This document shows, piece by piece, positions 28,695 to 41,410 of a stretch of DNA of 43,255 nt (within the stretch, counting starts at the first letter, position 1; every line of letters begins with the position of its first letter). The translations under genes and the position numbers were made by a program. The notes beneath the pieces were generated by a model. It saw only the letters and a program-made list of their open reading frames with translations. It was not told where the DNA came from and did not search any database. This stretch comes from Chara braunii (Eukaryota > Streptophyta > Charophyceae > Charales > Characeae): the NCBI GenBank assembly GCA_003427395.1, contig BFEA01000011.1, forward strand, positions 3,114,598 through 3,157,852, given 5' to 3'.

Positions 28695-31560
28695 CTATTC
28701 GCACATTTTCCATGACGTGTATGCATTGTTTCCTCCAGGGGGCCCATAGGACGGCCTTTCTTCCGATCTTGAATGCGTTGTCCTCAAAGGCTCTGCCCGC
28801 TGGAGAGTGCCATATGCCCGCATAAGAGGGCCCTCCATTCCCATGGCCAGGTCGACTCCATTCCCATCTGGCGCCAGATCCTGTCCCACCAGCGCCATGT
28901 AAGGATCACTTCCCAGATATTTTAAGAAAATGTGTTCTATCGTTTCAGGGATTTTGTGAGGGGGAAAGACGCCATGGCATGACTTGCACCATGGAAGGGC
29001 CAGGCCGTTCTGTTCCGGATATGTTTGGTCTATTAACCAGTCGTTTGTAGGCAGACAGCGATGCTCTATCTGCCGTTGCAGGGAGGCTATCTTAGCTAGT
29101 TTAATCTTGGTTGCCATGAACCAGCAGATCGGCCTAATATTGGGTCATCCATCGCTCCCTAACCATATCTTTGGGGTTGACCCTCGGTCTCGACATCTTG
29201 TAGGTGGCTTTCACCGTCAGGCCAAATATTGATGTGTTTTTGCGGTCCGTTCTTCTCCTCACTGTTGGTCGTTGTCATTACTCCGGATCAAACGGTAGTT
29301 CCACGAGCGGGGTATCGGGGCAGGATGTTGTCCAGTCTCCTCGTTCGTGGAGCATCCTCATCCTAAAGAGTTGCCTGCTTTCATACCATCTTACCTGTCT
29401 GGTGAGTACCTGCTGAGGGGGCCACTTTTGTTCTTGTGGAAGAGGTTAACCAGGCCCCGGTCTCCACATACCTCAACTACATTACCCACACTCTCTGAGT
29501 CCCCTGGATGGCAATGCAGTCGCCCTCGGGAAGTGACGGCCCCTTGTGCAGAATGCATGCCCAGTACTACACACTAACGGGATAGAGTAGATAAGTAGTT
29601 AAAGTTTTCCCCAGATTATGGTAGCCCTTCACAGGCGGACTTAATTGCTGTTCTGTTTTCCAGTCTCGGATTTCCAGGTTCCATATATCTCTTACTGTCA
29701 TTAGACCTCTCTTCACCCAGTTGCTCCCCTGGGGTCGGAGCTGTGATATACCAGGCCTTTGTTGTCCTTGATATTCCTGTTGCTAAACAAGGGTTGTCTC
29801 GCCACCTCCTCCGATCTTCTGGGTGCTGATCTATTTAGCAATGGAAGCTGGTGCCACGCTCGCAGGGCCTTCACCCAAAACTCATCCCTTTCCATATCCC
29901 CCCTTGCCACCCTCCCCTTTGTCACCTCATGCGCCCTAGCCCTCCCGGGGATGACCTAAAAGCAGTTCTCCGGCTAGGACAGAGGGTCGACTTCAGGGAA
30001 GGGCTTGGGGGCTAGTCTGGCGATCTGCACAAGCGTCGCCCTCGAGGGGTTGTCGGGTATGAACAGCATCCTCCTCAGCCACTGCACGGTAAGAGCGGTG
30101 ATCTAAATGATTGGGTCTAATATTCTCAAGACCCCCTTGTCTTTTGCTTGAATGATTGATGGTCAGGCCACCCTGCGAATTGAGTTAGGACAACCGCTGC
30201 TTCCCCTCCATAGCAGCGTCATCAGTTGGCTCTTGAGTGCTCTTAATTGCATCCTTGCTTAGCACCCATATTGCAGATTTGTACCGAAGTGAGGCAAGCA
30301 TCACGTTGTTGATCCCCAATGCTCTGTTGATCAAGAACGTATGCTTGTCGTTCTAATAGGCCATTTTTTCTAACGCGGGTTTTAGAATCCAGTCATTGTT
30401 TGATGTCGGTCTTCCCTGAGCGGTTAGCATGTTTCCTACCACCCTGAATGGTGTCGTTTCAAGTAACCAATTAATTCTCGGCAGTTCAGGTAACCAATTA
30501 ACGTGTCGTCACCACCGTAGGATTTTGTCCCCCAGTCAATTGTCATATCTCATAATGTTGTGAACCGGTCCATTAGTTTCCTAATCTCTTCCATTTTTTT
30601 AAGGGAAGTCTCTACCATGAGGGTGAGGTCGTTTGCAAAAAGGGAGCAAATAGGAATTGCCTCTTTTGCGATGAATGGGATATGTAACCGCTTCATATCC
30701 TTATTCACGCGAAGGTTTGTTGCCAGTGTCTCCATCATGATGATGAAAAGAAAGGGGGTCAGAAGGTCTCCTTGGCGAATTGATCTCTAGGACCATCTGG
30801 CCATTTACTTGGATTCTCATGGTGTATTACAGTATCGTCGTCCATCGCCGAAACGGGGGTCAAAATTAATCATTCCCAAACATTACTCGAGAAAAAGTCA
30901 GTCTATGTGGTCATAGTCTTTCTCGAAGTCGATGAAAATAATCGTTGTTTTTGTCTTGCTTAACACATTTTCTTAAATCCTTCAGCCCTTTACGAATTTT
31001 GTCTGCAGTGGATGAATAATATTTTCTAGGACGAGTCAAGTTTAATCAACCGTTTGGCAAGGGCTTTTGCTACATCTTATAGACTATTGTCAATAAGATG
31101 ATGAGACGGTAGTTCCTAATATCAATTTTGTCCCTTTTTTTCTCATGCAACAAGGTAAGGACCCCTTGCCCATCTCTCGAACGTGTCCATATCGACGGTA
31201 GTTGTAGCGGTTTGATTACTTTTTTTGTGTTATGGCACAAAAGGTGTTCTCCCTCATTGCCACTTCGCATGATCAAAGTAGAGGGAACAAGTAAGTGTTA
31301 ACATTTCATATGCCGACCATCCATCTTTTTCATCTTCTGTAACCCTCATCTGGACGAGTTGTAAACAAGATTCTTGTCTGTCAAAATCTCAATTTCTTGT
31401 TAATTTGGAGCATTTTGCACAAGGAATGGGAGGTTGAAAAATTTCCAGAGATGCTCCATCTTATTAACTTTGTAGATTGGCATGGGGAGGGGCCGGGAGG
31501 AAGCCTCTATGACTCAGTCCCTATTAGAGGGTCGTTATCCAAGGCACCAATATAGCCTCT
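28695..31560 (-). pseudogene. LINE ORF2 pseudogene (reverse transcriptase to zf-RVT)
   Basis: Read from 31560 down: EEAI...LDNDPLIGTE-like region before RT, then EKKRDKIDIRNYRLIILLTI VYKM (RT fingers, near 31130), and FANDLTLMVETSLKKMEEIR at 30738-30550, the RT catalytic FADD box with the first Asp changed to Asn. Then come WVKALRAWHQLPLLNRSAPR near 29880 and the zf-RVT RCLPTNDWLIDQTYPEQNGL...CKSCHGVF...TIEHIF at 29117-28900. Many frameshifts and stops separate these blocks, so it is dead. Order and strand agree with one element. Confidence 0.78.
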
Positions 31561-34500
31561 TCAATTTCTCATATGTCGACTTTTAATATTTTTTTAGTGT
31601 TAATCTCGGTTTGTTGCCACGTTTTCCATACTAAAGTTGAAAAGATCTACGGTCGTAAAGATCTACAGTCGTAAAGATACTTTTCTTCACCCATGAGAGC
31701 TCATGGGATTGTTGATGGATGAGTTCGTCGTATATAAGGTCGTACTCTATACTTATAGGGACTATAAAGGACTTAGGAGCAGAACATGGAAAATTTAGTG
31801 GTATCGTTGGTTTTCATAATGAGTGTAGCTTCTCAGACGTACGTGTAGTTTAGTGTACAACATTATTATACTGACCAGCTATATGCGGCATCTTAACAAC
31901 CAATGAAGTTTATTAGGTGTAACGTTGTTGAGTGCATCGGCTCCCAACGTTTTTCGCGAAAGGCGAGAGCCCTCCTGGCCACGTCACGCAGGGAGTAAAA
32001 CAAAACACAAGAGAACTTAGAACGATGTGTGGATAGTAAACCACCGAAATGAACGCGGTTACGTCGTCTCGAGCCGCTCTAGCCAGGTGCGGCAGCTGTA
32101 CTTTCCATGGTCCCCTACGACAGGATAGGTTCCCGAGGGGCACAACTTACCTTCCCTAAGGGGTTGTCACCGCCCTTAGGGGTGTATCCCTACCGAGCTA
32201 CTCATCCACGTACAAAAGTTTTTTAGTCTTTTTAGATGCAATCATAGAGGTAGATGAGTCGAGGGCGTTTACTCGTTCGCAGTAGTATAGATACGCTTAG
32301 TTAAACGCCAAACGGACCCGGGCGTCGTCCGTTACTTAGGGTGTTGATCTCCTAAGCACGAAGCGTATGCCGGTCGACTACGATGGTCTCAACCAAGCGT
32401 GAAACTCAAAATTAATCATAGTTTCTTAGACGCACAGTCAAAAAAAAGTTATAACAACGACACATAATGATCCAACAGTTGTCAATAGGAATGTATATCC
32501 AATCTAAAATGATAAATGGAAAATTTTGAATCATCATAAGGAACGTCCAATGACACAAGATTAAAATAAAAATCCGACCATCTGGGGTGGAACTCGATGA
32601 ACATAAATAGCATATTGAGCCACCAACTAGGAGTTGGCTTCGACAATAATCTCGATGCAGCCGACAGGGTAGTCAAACCGCCTCAATTTTGACTTTATGA
32701 GGTGCATTGCCAAAGTCGTTCATTTCACCCTACCGTCGACCTAAGATTAGGCACGCACACACTCGTCTCCATACGTTTCTAATCTTCTTGGATGACAGAC
32801 TACTTTGTTGATAATTCTTAATCAGGTGCATTACTAAGTGTTGCATGTCTCTCCCTTTAGGAAGTGGTTTGAGGTAGTCTTTCTCCTCGCCCGAGCACAA
32901 AGCTTGGATGTCAGAAGTTGGTCTGTCTCCACTGAATCAGCAGAGAACCACCCATAGAACGGTCCACTCTGTGTCAATAATAGGGTCGACTCCTAAAGAA
33001 AGGAACCCTCGTCCCAGATACTTCCTAGAGAGAGAGAACGTATCCACCACGAGTAGGTTTCAATTGTTCTCATTTTTCGTAAGTTCAAGGTGACTTTGAC
33101 GAAAAGAGTCAGAGAAGTTAGGGAGCAGAAATCATTTGGACAGGTATAGATAGTTGAGGTTGTTCGGGATAAAAAACGTTTTATCGGGAAAAGGGGAAGG
33201 CCATTTTTTATTTTTTTATTATATATGATGATTTTATTTTTTTTACAGTACCCATTGAACATACTTATTTCAAAATACATGCGCTTTTAACATGCAAGCA
33301 GCGAAAGGTAAAAAATAGGACAAACATTTTCCTCTTCTCAAGTAGGTATAATCAATTTAGTTTTCTAGCACCCATTTAACCGACCTGCACCAAACAAACA
33401 AGTTAAAAGGAAACAAATGCAACCTCATACTCAAGTCAGACTTTTTCATTCACATGCATAACTTGCACAATTTTCCTCTATTTTTTTTTCGAACATTCAA
33501 AACAAACAGGGTCAAGCAAAGTGTGGGTTAACACAGGTGTAAATGGAAATCCGAGTCAATGACTGACCTTTCTTGAATTGGTTCACTCAAGAAAGACGAG
33601 TAATATCTCAATCCGATAAAAAATAATTGTCGTTGAAGCACAAAATATGCGGCCCACAACTCTACAACCACCACAACCACCTCCTTCAATCACAGTGTTT
33701 GCACAAAACAACCACCACAACCGCTCATGTCTCAACTTCAAGTTGATCCAACTGGTCCAAAGATGGTTCCCCGTGGTCGGACACTCTCACTCACAACGCT
33801 GAAAACTCTCACAAAAAAGTTGGAAAAAACACTTGCATTGCAACCTAAGAAAAAATCAACAGTGACTCCCGATGCAAAATCACAAGCGCAGCGAATCCCA
33901 CTGATCACTCGGTGCGCCACAAATTCCGACAACGTTCACTCGGATCGTGTGCACTGAAAACAAAGTCGTTGACCCACGTACCCAAGGTAATTTCCTACTT
34001 CAAAATGAACCAATTGCCTCGTAGAGCGGTACCAATGATCTTGCCCCCCTCCACATGTTGATTACGCGCACAAACTTACCACTCAAAAGTTAATCCCCGG
34101 CGAAAACGACACTCCCATCTAGGCCCAATATATGCACCAACACTCACACCACTGTTGGGTCAAGCGAGAATGGTCCACCACTCCCGAACCTTAAAAAATA
34201 AATGCGGGATTGTTGCTCATCGTGCCGTCAAAATCAGTATCACGATTGTCCGGCAGCACCACCACCTGCTCGTACATCACAATGACAAATCATTGTGCTG
34301 CAAAATCTTGGCGGCACTTCCCCTCAAAAATAGTGTCGTCGACACGCCCAAAATTTTGCAGCGTGACCCCATTGAGAATGCTGCAATTGTCGTGCCGCCA
34401 ATCGAACAACACCTCATACAAACACAAACAAAAACATGAAAAAAAGTCGATGTCGCGTGATAAATCCGACAGCACCTCCCTTCAAAACGTTGTTGATGCC

Positions 34501-36780
34501 AAAGAACTTGTGCAACATAATCCCCCTCCAACATTGTCGCCGTTGCAGCGCTGCCAAGCGGACATAGAAAATCAAGTGTCACGCGGCCAAACGGACAGCA
34601 CCTCCTCGACGCATGTCATTTGCCTCCCGATCTAACTCCAACGCAGCCTATCGGCCACAACACCAGGGTGGGGCAATAAGCTCCTCACCTCTAGCTATGA
34701 TTACCCTTCTCTCTCTCTCTACTTCCCTGCAGACCTCCACCTGCAGCACCACCCCTCACAGTGTGATGGAGCTCGACTTGCACTTGAAGTGAAAGTGAGC
34801 AGCATCATAGCCTCAACAACTTCGAGGTAAGTGTGAGAGTTGTTGGCTTTTATAACCGGCTAAAGGACTGTGGGCAGCAACTTGCCCCACAGTAAAAAAT
34901 TTGGAACCGGTCAGGGCCCTTTATCTGAACTCATGATCAAAGGTCACAAACCATGATGTTCCCCTAGGGGAACCAAGGTCTGCCAATTCCAGAAGCATCT
35001 ATTTTTTTTCTCAGGCCACATGCTTTAGGAAATGGTTGTACCCAGCCAAATGCTGCAGCCTGTTCAAAAACCGAATAGGCGCAGCCACATTCACTCACAC
35101 ACATTTACACACTCACCTAATCACTACCGCGGCCATGTATGTGGCCGTTTTTTTTTTTTCTTCTTTTTTTTTCTTTTATTTTTCTTCTTATTTTTCTTTT
35201 CTTTTTCTTCTTTTTTTTTCTTTCATTACCCCTCGTTCCCCTGAGGGGGGGAAGGGCCCGTTCGTTTCAAACGAATGGCTTCCCCACTTAAAGTCATTTC
35301 ACAGAGTCGAACAAGAGTCAAGCTCAACAGGGTGTTCCTCACCTTCCCTCCTACGTTCGCATGTACCTAACGCCAACAGATTCAGGTNCGGGCACGTTGT
35401 TGACAGTTGCAGCCCGTTTCAAAAGCGAACGAGCGCTGCAGTCCAACGCCACGACGAGGGGGGGGGGGGGGGGGGGGNCAAAANNAAAAAAAAANAAAAA
35501 AAAANNTTAAAAAAAAAAANAAAATTATATCTAATAATGAAAAATAAAAATGTTTTCTAAGGTTCCCCGTAGAAACAGGCGCCCGTTACAACCCTTGGCG
35601 ATTGTCAGTCCACATCACCCATATAAACGTCGTGTGGCGCTTCAACTTAGGCCCTTTTTTTATTTTTCTTACAGCAACCGGTTCATTGGAACGAACGGAC
35701 GTGAATCTAAAAAGAAAATTTTAAAAACAAAATTTTAAAACAATCTAAAGGCAAAATCTAAAACAAAAACAAAGTGGCAGCCCGTAAATACGGGTGTCTG
35801 TAGAGGTTGTTTTCCTCTGCTCGTTCTACCTGCCAGCTAGCTGCCAGCTGGCGGGTCATTTCATAGTTTTTTCTTTAGTTTTTTTTTCCTTTCACTTTTC
35901 TCATTGGCCAAAGTCAACGGACAGGTCATGTCTCGTGGCTTTTCATCCAGGAACTGTTAAAATATAGACTCGAGCTTGATCCTCATTGGGGATCGAAAAC
36001 AAATTGTGGACCGTTTCTCGATTTATGCGTGTAATCCTTACGCAGATGCTATACTTGTTTGTTCGCGGTCGATTTCGTCCGCGCGATCCAGAAGATTGCG
36101 TGGTCAAAATTAACCACGCCATTTAATTCTGATCGGTTTTTTTTCCAGAGAAGGAGCTAGCCCAATTTGAAGCCTTTCAGGTGTGATTCTAGTGTCTGCT
36201 GGGTGAGAGTTCGATACCGCTCCTACTTCGGATGAAGTAGGGCCGATCTTCTCATTGAAGAGCTCTACCACAGTGGGTAGCCCGTCCCGGGGTTTGGCAA
36301 GGCCTTGCTGCCTTACCCCTTCTCACGGCTCGCTACCTTGCCTACCACTTGGACAGTAGCCTAACCCGACAAGTTAAGTGTCGGCATCCCAATCTCTGAT
36401 ACGGAATCAAACCCTGCGGTCCTACATATCCGAGACCTATTAAGAATAATAAAATTAGGCAGCTTATTTTTCCTGCGTCATGGATGCAAACGCAACGTGG
36501 ACATTATTTTTAGTTGCTTAAGCCTTGAATCACTCGGCTCGTCCTTATTTTAGGTAAGATAGGTATAGCTTTAGCATTCCCACGACCATGTGCCTCTGCG
36601 GACCTGTGGGAAGAGGTCGGTCACACCGCTGGTTACCGCCAATACTCTCGGACGGTACAAGCATCCGGACTACCGGTAAGGTTCATAAACGTTTTAGTCT
36701 CTCAGTCATAAGTATGGTCAGAACGACTTTTAAGCAAGCGCGTCGTTTTCTCATCATGTCTCGCAATTCAACGAAAAGTT
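31561..36780. other. AT-rich degenerate region, no supported gene
   Basis: Only short frames. It includes CA-rich tracts (33660-33730), G and T homopolymers (35149-35225, 35460-35477), Ns at 35388, 35478, 35485-35486, 35495, 35506-35507 and 35520, and weak gag/LTR-like GC islands. It may contain the left part (LTR) of the gypsy element at 36.8 kb, but no terminal direct repeat was found. Confidence 0.5.
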
Positions 36781-37500
36781 CGGACAACGTTCGACATTGA
36801 AAAGCATGAGCAGATACCTTTGTAAGGGTTTTTGCTCCGATAACATAATTTCACAAGAGTTGTAGCGGTAGTTTGTCCATTTGTTGAACATGACCGTTTG
36901 TCTTAAGGTGAATAACTTTTTAGCAAGAGTCTACAATAGTTCACTGCAAATTTGCATATCTCTATCACTTACTAATAAGTATTATAGTTTTAGACAACCA
37001 AAATGTTTTAACCCAGTGATTGACAAACACTGTAACAACTAATTTTGCTTACGTAGTCGAAGACCGCAGTATAAAACGTGCAAATTTTGAAAATCATCAA
37101 CAATTACAAAAAATGATATCCCTTTTTTGTTGGAAAAAAAAAATCTATAAAACCTATGGCCAGAAACTGGCCACGTATATCAAGAATAAGAAGTGCCTTG
37201 ATTAAACCACCAGTACTTTCGGAATGCACAACTCATTGACGGTCAAACAAAAGAAAAAGTCACAAGAGTTTCACTTGAACGATTTATATGAGCGTCCCAT
37301 GCTCTTTCATCCTAACACATCGCGTTTTTTTTTCGGCCACCACTTATGAAGTACTCGTGGTTTAAGCTAAAGGGAGCTTATGTACAAGGCTTGTGTCTTT
37401 GGCACACCTGCCAACTCTCGACATTGACCGTGTCTCTCATACCAGGTCACCAACAACGTCGGAACAAATTAGCATAGATCTTTTAAAACCTGAATGAGCC
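36780..37500 (-). pseudogene. Gypsy integrase region
   Basis: Blocks: PGMRDTVNVESWQVCQRHKP (the CxxC end of the HHCC zinc finger, near 37440), then FVIVDDFSKFARF (core start, near 37100), and NGHVQQMDKLPLQLL-like sequence near 36900, corresponding to the QTDGQVExxN region. The catalytic Asp before DFSK is present as VDDF. Frames shift repeatedly. Confidence 0.72.
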
Positions 37501-38198
37501 TATTGCATCATGACATGTCCCTAAAAAGAGGCCTCTTAATAACTCACTATTAGATACGCAAAACTCCTCACATACCTTTCTATCTTGTGCAACGAGTTAT
37601 GAGATGATTCTCTTTAAGATAATACCTTCTTTGTAAGAACCTACCACCTGCTAATGTATATGCCCTCCTAGTTCAAACACAGTAGCCAACTACCCCAGGA
37701 AGTGTGTCATTTTCAACCGTGTACCATCTACCACGTTGTACTGCCCTTTCACATGCTTAAGTGTAAATTTATATCTTTAAATGCACATTTTGTGTGGATA
37801 GCGTCTTAATCCATTGGAGTGTCTCATGGTCATATCTAACTTTAAAATATCTATTATGCAGATGCATTGGTGGGCAAGTGCGTACAACTCTCTTCGCTGG
37901 TCAGACTTGCGAGCTTCTAACATAATATATTTTTGGACGTATTCGATCAGTCCCAACTTCTTCCTATCAAATTGTTGTAATATTATACCTATCCCACATT
38001 AAGTATCATTAATAAATAGCGATAAAGTATTGCATAGGGGAAGACTTCAATTTTTTGAAAGTTCATTCACACTAATTACTCTGATCCCATGGGGTGTCAA
38101 ATTAAGTAAGATCAATTAAGGGGGTAGCTATACTACCATATTTTTTCTTAGATGACCCACATCCCCAATAATGATCTGACCTCAATCACTAACTGAGG

Positions 38199-38830
38199 TC
38201 ATGACCAGTCCCTAATCACCGCTATAATTACATATTTCGGCCTCTGACCTTCCTGAGAGAGTTCATGCGCTAAGTACAGGGTTTTAATGTTGTTGAACTC
38301 GCTCTTCTCTATGTTAATCTTCTGCTTGTATTTTTGAAGGAGAGATGGAACAATGTCTATATGCCATGCATGTTTCCTTACAAACATACTAGAGATGAGA
38401 ATATAGTCTAAAATTATCTCTAAATCAACAATTATAAACATTATCTAAATTATCATGAAACACTCTATTCATAGCATGTTGGAACGTCCCGACACATTAC
38501 ATACAGGTCATACGTGGTATGAAATGTTGACTTGTATTGATCATCGAGTCTTATTTGTAATTGATGATACCTAGACGTCAAATTTATTTACTAAAGTATC
38601 TATATCCCTTAACTTCATCCAATAGGTTATCTAATCGAGGTACGGGTTCTTCATTACGGAATGCGGTCGTAGTGAGGCCCCTATAATCAGTAGACATCCT
38701 CAATGTACCTTCGATCCTAGTCACAAAGAAAACCGGGGCGCCATAATGTAAATTACTTGGCCTAATTCATCCTCTCACATTCAATTCCTTTAGTTGCTTA
38801 TGGATCTCATACAACCAACTTGGTTGAAAA
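38199..38830 (-). pseudogene. Gypsy reverse transcriptase region
   Basis: Blocks on the minus strand in order: GTLRMSTDYRGL, PVPRLDNLLDEVKGYRYF, then (38441-38199) FIIVDLEIILDYILISSM... KINIEKSEFNNIKTLYLAHE LSQEGQRP. The LxxxKCEF and xLGHxxSxEG motifs of gypsy RT are recognisable. The YLDD catalytic region is damaged and several frameshifts lie between the blocks. Confidence 0.78.
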
Positions 38831-39006
38831 CATCCTATATATTATGCTTTTAGGGTTTTTACTCTCTGGGATAATTTTCATGGTATCCACAATCTCCCTA
38901 TTCACAAGTCCATTGGATTCCTCATACAGGTCTGAAAACTAGGTAATGACTTGTGTTATCTTTGGAGGGATCTCTATGCCCCTTTGGAGACACCAACATT
39001 AAGAAC

Positions 39007-39373
39007 ATACAACAACAATTTTTTTTCACCAAAATGGACATTTTTTTGTCTTTTTTTTTTTTTGGAACGAATTTGAAATCAAGTAAATTTGCTCGATTGA
39101 GGCCGAAATTTTTAGCTTTTGAGGGTACATCGTTCTTAAAACATCCTACCCGCCAGATGTATTTGGACTTAGTTGGAGTCCAAGGGGTACGACATTTTAA
39201 GAAAACCGTATCCTCTGGATGTATTTTGACGTAGCAAGAGTCCAGGGGGTAGGGCGTTTTAAGAACGTCATACCCTCAAAAGCTAAAAATTCCGACGTCG
39301 ATCGGGCCAATTTAGTCGATTCAATTTCGTTCAAATATTAAAAATGTCCATTTTGACGAAATCGTTGTTATAC
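39007..39373. mobile_element. 367-bp MITE with ~150-bp inverted arms, inserted in gypsy
   Basis: The left arm aacaacaattt...caaaatgg acattttt...gaggccgaaatttttag cttttgagggta is complementary to the right arm, which ends ttaaaaatgtccattttgac gaaatcgttgtta. The core holds two diverged copies of an inverted block (catcctaccc...aagggg). It separates the RT and protease blocks of the gypsy relic. Confidence 0.88.
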
Positions 39374-39518
39374 CTCCACTTTTATTGTACCTATAGTAAT
39401 TGTAAAACACACTAGCATATGAGCACCGATGAGAATCTTCCATCTTATAAAGTGGATACTTTTTCAAAAGAACAGTCTTTCCGTTAGGGATCTTGTTATC
39501 ATAGCATTTAAGTTTAAC

Positions 39519-39640
39519 TCAAATTGAGCTTTTGCAAATTTCCAAAAAAAACAAAGGATCGTCGATAAAATAAATCAACAGCGGGCGGCCTCCAAAAGGG
39601 GCCCTTGACCGATGGTTGGCATATATTGGTGGTTTAATGC
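39519..39640. mobile_element. Fragment of an element with ttggtggttta end
   Basis: Sequence ending atattggtggtttaa (to 39640) with a GC-rich ggcggcctccaaaaggggcc centre lies in the protease gap. Its terminal motif (tggtggtttaa) recurs at 10261, 23431, 26507 and 37343. Its extent is uncertain. Confidence 0.45.
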
Positions 39641-39845
39641 TGTCTTTTACAACTAAGGACCGTTTTTTGGCTAACATAGACGCTACAGGTCTGATTAGTT
39701 GTTGCACCTGATCCCCTAAGCGCAACCTCTCAACACAATCATAATTAATATAATTGCAGGTAAAACCGACCGCCACTAACCCTGCTTTCAACCCCCCTAC
39801 ATCGACTTCCACAACAATGAACTCACCCTTAGAACCCTTTGTCAT
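39640..39845 (-). pseudogene. Gypsy aspartic protease region
   Basis: FIVVEVDVGGLKAGLVAVGF continuing TCNYINYDCVERLRLGDQV. The catalytic DSGAT of retroviral-type proteases is degraded to AVGFT, but NYI and the RLGL-like block fit. Downstream it runs into an unrelated element fragment ending ttggtggtttaa. Confidence 0.6.
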
Positions 39846-39959
39846 TGTTACGTAAGAAGCCAGAGCCTTTCTGTGAAAGTTCTACTTCTAGCTCTTGTAA
39901 GGATTCAGTTGTGTCACAAGAACAGAACATCCTGGTCATACAATAACAGAGCGGTAACA

Positions 39960-40196
39960 TCAATGTCGGTAGCCATCGCCAACACATTTTGAGAAGTTGA
40001 GGGAGTGTCTAGCCTGGCCACCCACTTCTTCTTTAGGCAGCACTTTCTTTATGTGCCTTGCGTCATCGCATTTCATATACTTGCCCGTGTAATATCGGTC
40101 TTCGCAAACACTTTTCTCAAGCCCTTCCCATACCCATCCTGGTAATCTAGGGATCCTAGGTTTTCTTGACCTGGGCTGACCCTTTTGAGGGTCCAT
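39960..40196 (-). pseudogene. Gypsy gag zinc-knuckle region
   Basis: WVWEGLEKSVCEDRYYTGKY continuing MKCDDARHIKKVLPK corresponds to a CCHC knuckle with Cys...Cys...His preserved in part and the final Cys replaced. It is followed by an acidic region and a frame end. Confidence 0.6.
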
Positions 40197-40205
40197 TCCT
40201 CAGCC

Positions 40206-40302
40206 TTCCAAGCAGCAGTGTTAACTCCCCACCAATAGATGGAGCCTGCCTGGGGGTGCTAGCGGTGGCTGTTTATACCAGCACCTCTAGCATCACCCGG
40301 AA

Positions 40303-40338
<36 letters not shown>
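40206..40338 (+). mobile_element. SINE-like retroposon copy 2
   Basis: Contains ccccaccaatagatggagcc, a gtgctagcggtg / cacctctagcat hairpin and a poly(A) of about 30. It is closely related to the 43069 copy. The left edge lacks the gggac.ctg head of the other copies. Confidence 0.72.
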
Positions 40339-40340
<2 letters not shown>

Positions 40341-40397
40341 GTTACCTTCCTCTAGAGCAACCCCCTCGCTGCTTTCTGACTGCTTTTTGTTGTTCAG

Positions 40398-40693
40398 CTA
40401 GGCTACCAGATGGGCCGCCCGGGTCCCCGGTGGCCGGCCCGTGCAAGGACCAGGGAAGGCCCCAGCAAAAAAAAAAAAAAAAAAAAAAAAATCCTAAAAA
40501 TCCCAAAACAAAGTTTAACAAACTATGTTATGCAGAAAAATAAACTGAACAACTTTTGCCTCAGGGTCACATCGAAATTCTTCACCAAATTTAGAATACA
40601 AAATAAATTTTAAAAATATTTATTTTATTTTTATTATTTTAATTTTTTTTGGCCCGCCCGGGCAAGTGACCCCGGGCCACTCTGGTAGCCTAG
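40398..40693. mobile_element. hAT-type MITE copy 2, with 8-bp target duplication
   Basis: ctaggctaccag...ctggtagcctag, 296 bp, flanked by ttgttcag (40390-40397) and ttgtgcag (40694-40701), one mismatch in 8. It is the sister of 10851-11150, inserted in the gypsy relic, so it is younger than that element. Confidence 0.92.
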
Positions 40694-40699
40694 TTGTGC

Positions 40700-41410
40700 A
40701 GTTGAAAGCCGAAATACTATCCTCTATATCTAAGGCCTCTTTGCTAAGGGAGGTGAAAGTATTTCACTGAATAGTGGCCTGTTTGTCTAGCCGTCCCTTG
40801 ATGTTCTTAGGGAGGGCTCTCAAGGAGCTAGCCAATAAGATTTCCAAACCATATCGGACTCCTAGCACCTTGATAAGCTCCTCTACTTTCTCGCCATGGC
40901 CTGACCATCTTTATACGTACAAGTCTCGAACACCTTGAGCTCGTCTGTTGCTTGTAACACTTGTGTCCGTTTGTGGAATCGTTTCTCAGCCAACTACATA
41001 ACCTAATCCAGTGTGACATGCTTGGCCCATGCTGCCAAGTCACACCCGAAGCCATCTCCCGCAAACTTGGGCATCTAACCAGGCAGCTACAGGGCCTTGC
41101 AGAAACGAGGAACCGATTATAACTTCCCTATCAACAGGTGTATCTTTATGAGCAAAGAGACAGACCTCCACCATGCATCCAGGTTGTCGTCTTTGTTGTC
41201 ACCTGTAAACATGACAAGTTGGACCAATGACGTCTTGACAAAAGTCAACGGCGGTGATGGTCGTACAGGTGTTGGAGACTCCGCAAGTGCCGAAACTGGT
41301 GGCGGCCCTGTAGCAATGGACATAGGAAACGAAGAAGGCTGCACAGAGACCTGGAATGGGAGATTGGGGGAGGTAGAGTGGGAGGGAGGACAAACAGCTG
41401 ATCGCAATGG
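40700..41410 (-). pseudogene. Gypsy gag region
   Basis: A frame near 41250 reads DNKDDNLDAWWRSVSLLIKI, then (after stops) MPKFAGDGFGCDLAAWAKHV, LAEKRFHKRTQVLQATDELK and VFETCTYKDGQA. This resembles gypsy gag (LDAWLxxV...FxxRTQ...). Several in-frame stops. Confidence 0.72.

Noticed and set aside
32740-32815. FLDD-like reading near 32790 on plus, considered as an RT catalytic box
   Set aside because: Flanking residues do not fit RT, stops follow at once, and the strand is opposite to the gypsy relic.
33727-34635. Frames of 76-141 codons in the CA-rich region
   Set aside because: Composition reflects CAC/AAC-rich DNA; no motif was recognised and there is no neighbour context.
36190-36300. gagttcgatacc, B-box-like
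   Set aside because: No A box at a suitable distance and no cloverleaf; coincidence is likely.
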